A DNA stretch of 64,000 bases from Clostridium cuniculi (GCF_004353185.1 NZ_SMUS01000015.1:25492-89491), one strand, 5' to 3'. Shown: positions 1 to 8,319, counted from the first letter of the stretch. Numbers and translations: made by a program. The notes: generated from the letters alone by a model not told the origin.

Positions 1-268
1 TTGTAAACTGTTGTGTAAGTTTTTTCTGCTCTAGGTAGAGGGGGGATCTGTCCCTTTTAAATACTTATAATAAATACTGGTCCAATTTATTCAAATATTT
101 TTGTACTATTATATATAATTAGTTAAAAATACTAAAAAGTTTTTTATAACATAAAAAATGGTTTTTACAACATATACTGTCTTTATTAAAAATAAAATTG
201 GTAGAATAAAATCGTAATTTAACAATACTAATAAATGATATTAGTATAGTTGAAAGGAGGGAAGTTTT
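1..268. other. Left-edge noncoding region, possible IS-end remnant
   Basis: No open frame of note is present. The first 57 bases contain a G-run followed by ATCTGTCCC, and on the other strand they read as a TTTACACAA-like end. Both resemble the tips of IS256/mutator-type elements, but no transposase lies inside the window, so this is only a suggestion. From about 60 on the DNA is very AT-rich. An 8-bp inverted repeat (ATACTAAT, 225-232 and 240-247) sits just upstream of the ribosome binding site of the 31-codon gene and could be a regulatory hairpin. No clear consensus promoter was found for that gene. Confidence 0.25.
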
Positions 269-364
269 ATGAAAAAATCAAGAAGAATAGTTGTTTTAGA
301 AAAGCAACCAATCAATATGAATGAACCTAATTTCTGTTGTGCTTTTACTAGCGAAATAAAATAA
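269..364 (+). CDS. Short peptide, candidate RiPP precursor (31 aa)
   Basis: This is a 31-codon ORF with a strong AAAGGAGG (253-260) eight bases before its ATG. The N-terminal part is basic (begins MKKSRR) and leader-like, and the C-terminal part ends NFCCAFTSEIK, with adjacent cysteines beside aromatic and hydroxyl residues. The next gene is a radical SAM/SPASM enzyme, and a hairpin terminator lies between the two, an arrangement that in RiPP loci gives more precursor than enzyme. The precursor role is inferred from size, composition and position. The product type (thioether, cyclophane or other) cannot be read from sequence. I do not recognise a named precursor family. The MKKSR start resembles the MKKSK start of the maturase, which may be coincidence. 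Confidence 0.65.
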   Translation: MKKSRRIVVLEKQPINMNEPNFCCAFTSEIK

Positions 365-381
365 TTTAATCTTTATCAAAG

Positions 382-418
382 AAACTCCGTTGATATATAT
401 TTAGCGGAGTTTTGTTTT
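382..418 (+). terminator. Attenuating hairpin between precursor and maturase
   Basis: An 8-bp perfect stem AAACTCCG/CGGAGTTT (382-389 with 405-412) is followed by TGTTTT. It lies 17 bases after the precursor stop and 58 before the maturase start. It probably acts as a partial terminator that sets a high precursor-to-enzyme ratio. Confidence 0.7.
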
Positions 419-439
419 AAGTTTTTTGGAGGAAATAAA

Positions 440-1693
440 ATGAAAAAATCTAAGTATAATATAGAAATTTTAGGTAAAAAAGATGTAGCTATTTATAATT
501 TATTAAATCGAAGTATAATATTATTGGACAAAGATATATATAATAGTTATCTTATAAACACATTAGAAGATGAAGAGATTAAATATCTTTCTGAAATTGG
601 AATATTAATTGAAGATGGAATAGATGAAGTAGAGGTGATGAAGCAAAAAATAAATTCTGCAAAGTATTCACCAAAAGCCATGACTATTTTTTTATCATTA
701 ACTCAAAAATGTAATTTGAAATGTATATATTGTTATCAAGATTCAATAAGAGAAAAAAATATAGGTAATTATATAGACGAAAAAAATATAGAGAAAATAT
801 TTTTAATGTTAAAAAAGAAGTCTTCTGAAATGAGAAGTTTAAATATTGTGTTATTTGGTGGTGAGCCATTATTAAATAAAGAAAAGATATTAAGCATAAT
901 AAGTAATTTAAATGAATTAAGAACTGAAAGTTTGAAGGTGCATATAAGTTTAATAACTAATGGTGTTGAATTAACACAGGAATTTTTAAATAGTACAAAT
1001 AAATATTTAAATACAATTCAAATAACAATAGATGGGAAAAAGGAAATACATGATTCTATGAGAATATTCCCAAATGGAGATGGAAGTTTTGATATAATAT
1101 ATCAAAATTTAAAGAAAGCTAGTAAATTATTTAAGGGACGTGTTGCTTTAAGAATAAATGTAAATAAAAACTCTATCTCTCATGTATATGATTTTATAGA
1201 GCAATTAGAAAAAGATAATCTAATGGAGTATATATCTATTAGTATAGTTCCTATCTTTGATAATCAAACTACCATATCACTAGGGTGCAATAAAGGGATA
1301 GAAAAAGAAATTTTAGAGGAAGTAAATAATATATATATGTATTTAGCTAAAAAGAAGTTTAAGTTTGAAAAAGATTTTGTTGAAGGACCTTGTATGGTTA
1401 GGCATTTTAATAGTTTTGCTGTTGATGAGGAGTTGAATATTTATGAGTGTCCAGGAGTTTTATATAACAAATCATCAGGTAAAATAACTAATACGGGTGA
1501 TTTGAAAATCTTAGATTCTAGATTTTATAAATTTGTTAATGAAGAAAAAAAATGTATTAATACTTGTGAATATGCACCAATATGTTTCGGGGGATGTTCA
1601 TGGCAAAATCGATGTAATAAAAATGAACTATCAATGACATTAATACCACAATTAAAAGCATATTTAGTATCTAGATATAATTTTGAATTATAG
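440..1693 (+). CDS. Radical SAM/SPASM peptide maturase
   Basis: This is a 417-residue radical SAM enzyme. The [4Fe-4S]-AdoMet motif CNLKCIYCY (C91, C95, C98) is intact, and FGGEPL follows as the usual GGE motif. The C-terminal quarter is a SPASM-type region: GPCMVRHF, YECPG, then CINTCEYAPICFGGC and a last NRC, enough cysteines for auxiliary clusters. Residues 1-75 look like the PqqD-like/RRE N-terminal module of peptide-modifying radical SAM proteins (FNR-like beta strands, then LSEIGILIEDG). The GGAGG at 428-432 precedes the ATG. With the 31-codon gene just upstream, a role in installing a carbon-centred crosslink in that peptide is inferred. The exact subfamily was not recognised. No transporter or protease gene is adjacent, so export would need a function encoded elsewhere. 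Confidence 0.8.
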   Translation: MKKSKYNIEILGKKDVAIYNLLNRSIILLDKDIYNSYLINTLEDEEIKYLSEIGILIEDGIDEVEVMKQKINSAKYSPKAMTIFLSLTQKCNLKCIYCYQDSIREKNIGNYIDEKNIEKIFLMLKKKSSEMRSLNIVLFGGEPLLNKEKILSIISNLNELRTESLKVHISLITNGVELTQEFLNSTNKYLNTIQITIDGKKEIHDSMRIFPNGDGSFDIIYQNLKKASKLFKGRVALRINVNKNSISHVYDFIEQLEKDNLMEYISISIVPIFDNQTTISLGCNKGIEKEILEEVNNIYMYLAKKKFKFEKDFVEGPCMVRHFNSFAVDEELNIYECPGVLYNKSSGKITNTGDLKILDSRFYKFVNEEKKCINTCEYAPICFGGCSWQNRCNKNELSMTLIPQLKAYLVSRYNFEL

Positions 1694-1741
1694 TAAATAT
1701 AAAAAATAATTTTTATTATATAAAGAGAGAAGTGGTGTTTT

Positions 1742-3268
1742 ATGACTAAATACAAACAGATCAATAGTTTTTTAATAAGTAGTATTATTTTTACAATGGC
1801 TTTTATTTTAAAATCTAATATAGTTAAAGCTGAAATATATAGTGTATCGCCAGAAAATATTAATGATTTACAAAAACAAGTTGATAGTTTATTACCAGGA
1901 GATAAACTCTTATTAAATAATGGAGAATATAAAGATTTAAAGCTTATAATAAATAATTCAGGGGAAATGGATAATCCAATAGTTATAGAAGCTGTAGATA
2001 AGGGAAATGTTATTTTTTCTGGTGATTCAAAAGTTGAAATTAGAGGTAACTATATAGAGTTAAATGGTATATATTTTAGAGATGGAGCTAGAAAAAAGAA
2101 AGAATGGAAAACACATGGGCCAGGATTAATAAGTATATATGGTGATTATAATAGAATAACCAATATAGCTATACATAATTTTGACAATGTGGATTCAGCA
2201 TGGATAACTACAGAGCTAGACTCACAAGGGCATGTTCCAAAATATAACCGAATAGATCATTGTAGTTTTACTGGAAAAACTACAAGGGATCAGGTAATAA
2301 ATTTAAATAATAGTAAAGATAAAAATGGGATGGGTGAAGCTCAGTATAATCGAATAGATCATTGTTATTTTTCTAATCCTAAAAAGAAAGGTAATTCAGG
2401 TGGTGCCATACGTATAGGATACTATAGAAATGATATTGGTAGATGCTTAGTAGATAATAATTTATTTGAGAATCAAGATTCCGAAGCAGAAATAATAACA
2501 AGTAAATCACAAGAGAATATTTATTTAAATAATACGATTAAAAACTCTCAGGGAACATTAAATTTTAGACATGGAGATAATCAAGTAGCTATAGGAAATT
2601 ACTTTATTGGAACAAATCCTAAAAAAGAAGCAGGTGGAATGTTTATTTGGGGTAGCGGGCATATAATAGCTAATAATTATTTTTCATTAAAAAAGACTAT
2701 AACTAGTAGAGGGAATGCGGCTATATATTTAAACCCTGGCGAACCTGAATCAGAACATGCTCTTGCATATAATAATATAATAGCAAATAATATATTCTTT
2801 GATAATCAAGAATATTGTATAAGTTTAGATGCGCTTTATACTCGTAGAATAAATGAAAATAGTTTAACTGAAAATACAAAAGAAAATAAGTTTATAAATA
2901 ATATTTTTATATCTAATGGAAATACTAAATTGGCATTTGATAATCAATTTAAAGAGATTGAAAGACAAGATGTATTAGAGAACAATGTTTATTGTAATTT
3001 GGAAAATGGATATGATAATAATGAAACTGTTAATACGTCTAATTTAAAATATAGAATTAAAAATAATATTTGTATAATAGATAGAAATAGTATTCCTAAT
3101 TATAATGAGGTTGAGTTTTTTGTTAAAGAAATTGATGGAATAGAAAATATTCAAGGATTAGAAAATGGTTTAAACTTAAATGAGTTAGCATATAGGTCTA
3201 TATATGAGAATAAGCCTCTAGATTTTAATCAAGTAGGTCCAAATTGGTTATTATCAATTCCTAATTGA
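1742..3268 (+). CDS. Secreted PL6-family polysaccharide lyase (chondroitinase B/alginate lyase-like)
   Basis: This 508-residue protein has a signal peptide (hydrophobic segment to about residue 28, AxA-like end KAE). The rest is a right-handed beta-helix rich in Asn ladders. The PL6 signatures are present: YNRIDHCSF at about 168-176 and again at about 202-210, SEAEIITSKS with Lys255, and TLNFRHGDN with Arg276. These two residues fit the Lys250/Arg271 pair known as catalytic in chondroitinase B. PL6 enzymes cleave uronic-acid-containing polysaccharides by beta-elimination, so dermatan/chondroitin sulfate or alginate-like glycans are plausible substrates. No cell-wall anchor is visible, so the protein is probably released. 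It follows the maturase by 48 bases and could be cotranscribed, though no functional link is evident. Confidence 0.8.
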   Translation: MTKYKQINSFLISSIIFTMAFILKSNIVKAEIYSVSPENINDLQKQVDSLLPGDKLLLNNGEYKDLKLIINNSGEMDNPIVIEAVDKGNVIFSGDSKVEIRGNYIELNGIYFRDGARKKKEWKTHGPGLISIYGDYNRITNIAIHNFDNVDSAWITTELDSQGHVPKYNRIDHCSFTGKTTRDQVINLNNSKDKNGMGEAQYNRIDHCYFSNPKKKGNSGGAIRIGYYRNDIGRCLVDNNLFENQDSEAEIITSKSQENIYLNNTIKNSQGTLNFRHGDNQVAIGNYFIGTNPKKEAGGMFIWGSGHIIANNYFSLKKTITSRGNAAIYLNPGEPESEHALAYNNIIANNIFFDNQEYCISLDALYTRRINENSLTENTKENKFINNIFISNGNTKLAFDNQFKEIERQDVLENNVYCNLENGYDNNETVNTSNLKYRIKNNICIIDRNSIPNYNEVEFFVKEIDGIENIQGLENGLNLNELAYRSIYENKPLDFNQVGPNWLLSIPN

Positions 3269-3394
3269 TAATTTTTTTGAGAACAATTATTTAGTTAATA
3301 AGGTTTGGACAATAAAAATAATATAAGAGGGGATAATTAAAAGTAAAAAAATATAGAATATAAATATTATTAATCTATCAATTATGTAGATAAT

Positions 3395-3595
3395 ATGATT
3401 AATTTAGAGGATGGTGAATTGGATGTAATTAAGGCAATTTTAGGTAAGTTATATTTAGAAAGTGGACTTACAGAAGAGGTAATTTTATTAAATAGGATTG
3501 TAGATAAAGTTATATTATATGGTTATGGTGAATTACAGTTTGATAATAATAGAGAAAGGAATGATGTTATAAGTTATGAGAACAAAGGTAAATAA
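3395..3595 (+). CDS. Small protein, weak Spo0E-like match
   Basis: This is a 66-codon ORF. The segment running LDVIKAILGKLYLESGL then LLNRIVDKVI has the spacing of Spo0E-type aspartyl-phosphate phosphatases (helix, GL-turn, helix with D-K-x-I), but the characteristic SQxLD is degraded. The start is uncertain: the ATG at 3395 lacks a good ribosome site, and a TTG at 3419 is preceded by GAGG. The 3' end overlaps the start of the adhesin gene by 20 bases, so translational coupling is possible. It may be a real small regulator, a remnant, or a chance ORF. Confidence 0.4.
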   Translation: MINLEDGELDVIKAILGKLYLESGLTEEVILLNRIVDKVILYGYGELQFDNNRERNDVISYENKGK

Positions 3596-6500
3596 AAGCT
3601 TAGCGTTTATAATAGGAATGATTATGATTTTTAGTATATTAACTAATGGGTTAAGTGTATATGTACAGGCTACAATCAATAATTCGCAAGGATTATTTAA
3701 AAGTGTAGAGAGTAATAATTCAGAAGAAAATTTACTAAAAAAATCTGATATTACTATATATAATGATAAAGATAATAATGGTTGGTATTACATTATTGAA
3801 AATGGAGTTAAAAAAACTGTTTACTGTTATCAGCAAAATAAAATACAACCATCTATAAATGGAACAAGTGGGTACTCAAAGGTTGACTTTTTTTCATCTG
3901 ATGTAACAGAGCCTACAAGTAAAGTAACAAAGGAAATGATTGCAACACTACTATATTTAGGATTTCCTTCAAATGCAACAGGGCTTCAAGAAGAGTGGGG
4001 AATTGATGATTCAAGAGCAGATTATCTTACTCAACAGACTATATGGGATTTTATAAAAGGAAATGTAGTGACTTATTTGAAGGATACTGCATACGAGTAT
4101 GATTTAAGTTATTATGCAGGTAGTCCTGATAGTCCTTACTTTGAGAAATATGGATATAATGGAGATGTCATAATTGATAATGATGTTGTATTAAATGAAG
4201 TAGATGGAGTATGGAAATCTGATACTTTAGCTATTGGTGGAAATTATAATGGAGAAATATCATTTAATAATTTACCGGAAAATGTTAAAGTTTATGATGC
4301 TAGTACTAATATTGAAATTAATTCGACTGTAAAAGTTGGAGATTCAATTTACATAGTTTATTCAGGCATAGTACAAGATGATTTTTTAGCAACAGTAGGT
4401 TATGAATATAGTACAACTAGTACTGTATATTATAAAGCAGCAGATAGTACATATCAGGATATGATAGGCTTTGAGGAAATTTTAAATCAAGGTAATATAT
4501 CTATTAGTGCTAAAAATCAAAATAAAGAATTACCATCTAAAAATACTAATGCTAATGTAGTTATTGATAAAGTAGAAAAAGGAACAGATAATAAGTTAAT
4601 TGGTGCAGTATTAAGCTTGTATGAAGGCACTTCTGAAAGTGGAAAGTTAATAGAAGAGTGGACAACAACTGGTGAGGCAAAGAAAATTCAAGTGGAATAT
4701 GGAAAAACATATACTCTTATTGAAAAATCTGCTCCAGAAGGGTATGAAATAGCAGATCCTATTACTTTTACAGTAAAAGGTAATAATACAATTAATACAG
4801 GAAATATTAGTGTTATTGGAGATACTACAGATTATGTTGGATATAGATATAATAGCGAAAGATATGTTACAGATGGAAAAAATTCAAGTATAGTTTACTG
4901 TATTAATCATGATTTAGATAACCCAGAAGTAGTATTAAATCCTACGTTACCATCATTATCAGACAAAACATATCCACACTATAAACATTGGATATTAAGT
5001 GATGTAAATGATGAGATATTAAGAGAAAATCAAACAGTAGATTTTACTCGTGAACAGTTAGCGGAATTATTATTAGCAGGATATCCAACAGATTATTATG
5101 GATATCAACAAAAATATAATTTAACTAATAGTGAAGCATATTCTAGAACACAAGCTGTATTAGATGCTGTACTTTCAGGAAATACTAAATTGCAAAATAC
5201 AAATGGATTAACAGATAAATATCTTGATTTAGCAAATTATTATAATGATTTAGTTAATGCATATTTAAATCCTAAAGCTGAAAATGCAAGCTCAGTTGTA
5301 GATTTTTTTAGTTGGATTGATGGGACTGGAAAAGACGGAAAAACTTATCAAAACTTAGTTGGGATTACATTTGCTTCAAATGATATTACTATAGAAGTAA
5401 CTATGGAAGATGCTAAAAAAGAAATCATAGAAACGCCTAAAATATCTATACCAGTAGAGAAAAAATGGGTTGGAGATGCAGCCGAAAGTGCAACTGTTAG
5501 ATTATTTGCTGATGGAGTCGAAGTTGATTCAGTAGAGTTAACAAAAGATAATAATTGGAAGCATACCTTTAGTGGACTAGCTAAGTATGATCAAACAACA
5601 GGAAATGAAATTAGTTACTCAATAAAAGAAGATGCTGTAGCAGGATATAATAGTGTTATTACAGGAAATGCTGAGTTAGGATTTACAGTTACAAATACTA
5701 TTACAGGAAAAACTTCTGTAGGAGTAACAAAAGAATGGATTGGACCAGCAGCGAAAAGTGTAACTGTTAACTTATTAGCAGATGGCAAAAAAGTTGATAC
5801 TCAAGAATTAAATGAACAAAATAATTGGCAATATACTTTTACTAATTTAGAAAAGTATAAAGATGGACAAGAAATTACATATACTATTGAAGAAGTTTCA
5901 CTTCAAGGTTATGACTCTTTAATTTCAGGAGATAGTCAAAATGGTTTTGTTATAACAAATACGAATACAGAAACTATAGATATTCCTGTAACTAAAAAAT
6001 GGGTTGGAGATGCAGCCGAAAGTGCAACTGTTAGATTATTTGCTGATGGAGTCGAAGTTGATTCAGTAAAGTTAACAAAAGATAATAATTGGAAGCATAC
6101 TTTTAGTGGACTAACTAAGTATGATCAAACAACTGGAGATGAAATTAATTATTCAATAAAAGAAGATGTTGTAACTGGATATGATAGTGTTATTATAGGA
6201 AATGCTGAGTTAGGATTCACAGTTACAAATATAAAGATCGTAGGAAAGTTAGAAATAACAAAAACAGATGTAGCAGATGGAACATTATTACCTAACGCTG
6301 GATTTAGAATATACGATGAAAATAAGAATGTAATATCAGAGGGAAGAACGGACGAGAAAGGGATTGCAACATTTGAGCTAGGATACGGAAAGTACTACTA
6401 TCAAGAATTCGATGCACCGGAAGGATACGTAATAGATGAAACATTATTCCCATTTGAAATTAAAACAAATGGAGAAATAGTAAAAGCTGAAATGACAAAT

Positions 6501-6665
6501 ACTAAAAAACAAATAATAATAGATGAAGAAGATCTAAAAGATCAAAAAGATAATAATAATATTTTACCAAAAACAGGAAATTTATCGAATGTTGGATATT
6601 TATTATTATCACTAGTTATTATTTTATATGGGAAAATACTAATTACTAGAAAAGAAAATTATTAA
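3576..6665 (+). CDS. LPXTG-anchored adhesin with thioester and Cna_B domains
   Basis: This is a 1029-residue surface protein. A signal peptide ends at about residue 32 (VQA). Thioester domain 1 has VYCYQQ (Cys84) and LTQQTIW (Gln153), the Cys-Gln pair that forms an internal thioester in Gram-positive adhesins. A SpaA/prealbumin-like domain spans about 325-405. A second thioester-like domain follows with VYCINHD (Cys442) and SRTQAV (Gln526). Three Cna_B stalk domains then run about 622-890, the first and third nearly identical. A SpaA-like domain follows (LEITKTD to FEI), then LPKTG, a hydrophobic helix and a basic tail for sortase anchoring. Known thioester adhesins bind host proteins covalently. 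The start codon has only a weak, distant AAGGA, so expression may depend on coupling to the overlapping small ORF. Confidence 0.88.
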   Translation: MRTKVNKSLAFIIGMIMIFSILTNGLSVYVQATINNSQGLFKSVESNNSEENLLKKSDITIYNDKDNNGWYYIIENGVKKTVYCYQQNKIQPSINGTSGYSKVDFFSSDVTEPTSKVTKEMIATLLYLGFPSNATGLQEEWGIDDSRADYLTQQTIWDFIKGNVVTYLKDTAYEYDLSYYAGSPDSPYFEKYGYNGDVIIDNDVVLNEVDGVWKSDTLAIGGNYNGEISFNNLPENVKVYDASTNIEINSTVKVGDSIYIVYSGIVQDDFLATVGYEYSTTSTVYYKAADSTYQDMIGFEEILNQGNISISAKNQNKELPSKNTNANVVIDKVEKGTDNKLIGAVLSLYEGTSESGKLIEEWTTTGEAKKIQVEYGKTYTLIEKSAPEGYEIADPITFTVKGNNTINTGNISVIGDTTDYVGYRYNSERYVTDGKNSSIVYCINHDLDNPEVVLNPTLPSLSDKTYPHYKHWILSDVNDEILRENQTVDFTREQLAELLLAGYPTDYYGYQQKYNLTNSEAYSRTQAVLDAVLSGNTKLQNTNGLTDKYLDLANYYNDLVNAYLNPKAENASSVVDFFSWIDGTGKDGKTYQNLVGITFASNDITIEVTMEDAKKEIIETPKISIPVEKKWVGDAAESATVRLFADGVEVDSVELTKDNNWKHTFSGLAKYDQTTGNEISYSIKEDAVAGYNSVITGNAELGFTVTNTITGKTSVGVTKEWIGPAAKSVTVNLLADGKKVDTQELNEQNNWQYTFTNLEKYKDGQEITYTIEEVSLQGYDSLISGDSQNGFVITNTNTETIDIPVTKKWVGDAAESATVRLFADGVEVDSVKLTKDNNWKHTFSGLTKYDQTTGDEINYSIKEDVVTGYDSVIIGNAELGFTVTNIKIVGKLEITKTDVADGTLLPNAGFRIYDENKNVISEGRTDEKGIATFELGYGKYYYQEFDAPEGYVIDETLFPFEIKTNGEIVKAEMTNTKKQIIIDEEDLKDQKDNNNILPKTGNLSNVGYLLLSLVIILYGKILITRKENY
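5461..5696 (+). repeat. Intragenic direct repeat, copy 1 (Cna_B module)
   Basis: This 236-base segment is repeated with few differences at 5995-6230. Both encode a Cna_B domain that begins KKWVGDAAESATVRLF and ends with GFTVTN. The domain between the copies is clearly more divergent, which points to recent duplication or gene conversion of the outer modules. Confidence 0.85.
5995..6230 (+). repeat. Intragenic direct repeat, copy 2 (Cna_B module)
   Basis: Second copy of the 236-base module at 5461-5696, offset by 534 bases. Stretches of many tens of bases are identical, so recombination between the copies could change stalk length. Confidence 0.85.
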
Positions 6666-6672
6666 TATTAGG

Positions 6673-6720
6673 GAGAGTAAATGTATTTGTATAAAACACA
6701 AATCTATCTACTCTCTCTAT
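6673..6720 (+). terminator. Hairpin after adhesin gene
   Basis: An imperfect long stem, GAGAGTAAATGTATTTGT (6673-6690) with ACAAATCTATCTACTCTC (6698-6715), starts seven bases after the adhesin stop. The following tract is TCTATT rather than a pure U-run, so strength is uncertain. Confidence 0.6.
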
Positions 6721-6985
6721 TAAAGTAGTGTAAATTGGTAGAGTGTAATATAAAGCGTTATATAACTGAATTTGAAGAGGAGAGTTATCAATCTATAGTA
6801 AGGATGTAATGGGCACATTAATATTAAAAGTCATTAAAATTGATTTAATTTAGTAAATAAAAATGAAGAATATGAAATCACAATTTGTATATTATAAAAA
6901 AACGGAGAAAAATAGAGCATTTAAGAAAATAGTGTAGAATTATTAAGGAGAGTATTAAATTGAAATTAGAAAGGTTGAAATAAAA
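6721..6985. other. Noncoding gap before def paralogue
   Basis: This is AT-rich and carries several short stop-riddled frames. I see no conserved RNA or gene remnant that I can name. Two purine-rich, ribosome-site-like sequences (6776-6785 and 6945-6953) are not followed by a credible ORF. Confidence 0.4.
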
Positions 6986-7396
6986 ATGATAAAACCAATT
7001 GTTAAAGATATATTATTTTTAAGTCAAAAATCAGAGCCAGCTACTAAAGATGATATAGAGGTTATAGATGATTTGACAGATACATTAAGAGCAAATTTAG
7101 AATATTGTGTTGGTATGGCAGCTAATATGATAGGGGTTAAAAAGCGTATATTAGTATTTACTATAGATGATCTTATTATACCTATGATAAATCCAGTTAT
7201 ATTAAATAAAGAGAACAGTTATGAGACTGAGGAATGTTGTTTATCATTAATTGGATTTAGAAAAACAACTAGATATGAAAAAATAGAAGTGGAATATTTA
7301 GATAGAAACTTTAAGAAACAAAGACAGATATTTAAAGGATTTACAGCACAAATAATACAGCATGAAATTGATCATTTTGAAGGCATAATAATATAG
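6986..7396 (+). CDS. def: Peptide deformylase paralogue
   Basis: This 136-residue member of the polypeptide deformylase family removes formyl from N-terminal Met in canonical enzymes. Motif 2 is present as EECCLSL (usual EGCLS; metal-binding Cys) and motif 3 as QHEIDHFEG (HExDH metal ligands and catalytic Glu). Motif 1, usually GxGxAAxQ, reads CVGMAANM, so the usual Gln is replaced by Met. From memory, other Firmicutes carry short deformylases with this GMAANMIG form, so this looks like a paralogous subfamily rather than a sequence error. Activity may differ from the housekeeping enzyme. Start: ATG, with a weak AAAGG about 12 bases upstream. Confidence 0.85.
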   Translation: MIKPIVKDILFLSQKSEPATKDDIEVIDDLTDTLRANLEYCVGMAANMIGVKKRILVFTIDDLIIPMINPVILNKENSYETEECCLSLIGFRKTTRYEKIEVEYLDRNFKKQRQIFKGFTAQIIQHEIDHFEGIII

Positions 7397-7457
7397 GTTA
7401 GAAATTAGATTTTAGTGATAAAAAATTTTTAGAGTGAGTTTAATAATTGGAGGATTT

Positions 7458-8087
7458 ATGAATAATACATTTTTAAAAGAACCATGGTTGAAATGGGCTA
7501 TTGAAATACAAAGCATTGCCCAATGTGGATTAACATATACTAAGGATGTATATGATAAAGAACGATATGAACAGTTGAGGAATATTGCAGCTGAAATGTT
7601 AAGTTATAAAACTGAAATTCCAGTTAATAAAATTAAAAATTTGTTTTGCAATGAAGAAGGGTATCAAACTCCTAAATTAGATACTAGAGCAGCAATTTTT
7701 AAAGATGGGAAAATACTATTGGTTCATGAAAAAAGTGGTACTTGGTCATTGCCTGGTGGCTGGGTTGATGTATTGGAATCAATAGAGTCAAATACTATAA
7801 AAGAAGTAAAAGAAGAAGCTGGTCTTGATGTTATTGCTAAGAAAATTATAGCTATTCAAGATAGAAATAAACATAATACTCCCCTTTATCCATATGGGGT
7901 ATGTAAGATTTTTGTTCAATGCGATCTTATTGGTGGAGAGTTTATTGAAAATATAGAGACTATAGAAATAGGGTATTTTTCACTTGATAATTTACCTAAT
8001 CTTTCTGATGAAAAATCTAATTTTGAGCAAATAGAGATGTGCTTTAAAGCAAAAGAAGATGAAAATTGGACAGTCGTCTTTGATTAA
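7458..8087 (+). CDS. Nudix hydrolase
   Basis: This 209-residue protein has a helical N-terminal domain of about 65 residues, then a Nudix fold. The Nudix box is clear: GGWVDVLESIESNTIKEV, then KEEAGL (pattern G-x5-E-x7-K/R-E-x2-E-E-x-G), which binds the divalent metal for pyrophosphate cleavage. The extra N-terminal domain is of the type seen in Nudix proteins with a nucleotide-sugar or ADP-ribose-like substrate, though the substrate cannot be read from sequence. The start chosen is the ATG at 7458, which has TTGGAGG just upstream. A longer frame opens 24 bases earlier but would place that ribosome site inside the gene. Confidence 0.85.
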   Translation: MNNTFLKEPWLKWAIEIQSIAQCGLTYTKDVYDKERYEQLRNIAAEMLSYKTEIPVNKIKNLFCNEEGYQTPKLDTRAAIFKDGKILLVHEKSGTWSLPGGWVDVLESIESNTIKEVKEEAGLDVIAKKIIAIQDRNKHNTPLYPYGVCKIFVQCDLIGGEFIENIETIEIGYFSLDNLPNLSDEKSNFEQIEMCFKAKEDENWTVVFD

Positions 8088-8147
8088 ATTCTAATTAATT
8101 GTAAAAATTAAAGGATAATATAAAATAAATATTAATTATAAGGATTG

Positions 8148-8186
8148 AAACTCAAGGAATTAAAAATAATTTCTTGAGTTTTTTAT
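8148..8186 (+). terminator. Intrinsic terminator after Nudix gene
   Basis: A stem of about 12 bp, AAACTCAAGGAAT paired with ATTTCTTGAGTTT, is followed by a T-rich tail ending near 8186. Confidence 0.8.
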
Positions 8187-8227
8187 TTCTAAAAAATATA
8201 AATTTCTAAAAAAATACATTTAAATCA

Positions 8228-8256
8228 TTGACAGGAAAAGGCAATATACATATAAT
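8228..8256 (+). promoter_or_regulatory. Consensus promoter of the sulfur operon
   Basis: TTGACA (8228-8233), a 17-base spacer, then TATAAT (8251-8256), an exact sigma-A match. The predicted start is near 8263. Just downstream is the 8-base palindrome CCTATAGG (8279-8286), well placed for a repressor. A sulfur-responsive Rrf2/CymR-type regulator would make sense there but is only a guess. Confidence 0.8.
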
Positions 8257-8319
8257 GTATATTATAAAAACTAGTAAACCTATAGGAAAACTACATTTTA
8301 TTATAAAGGGGGCATTATA

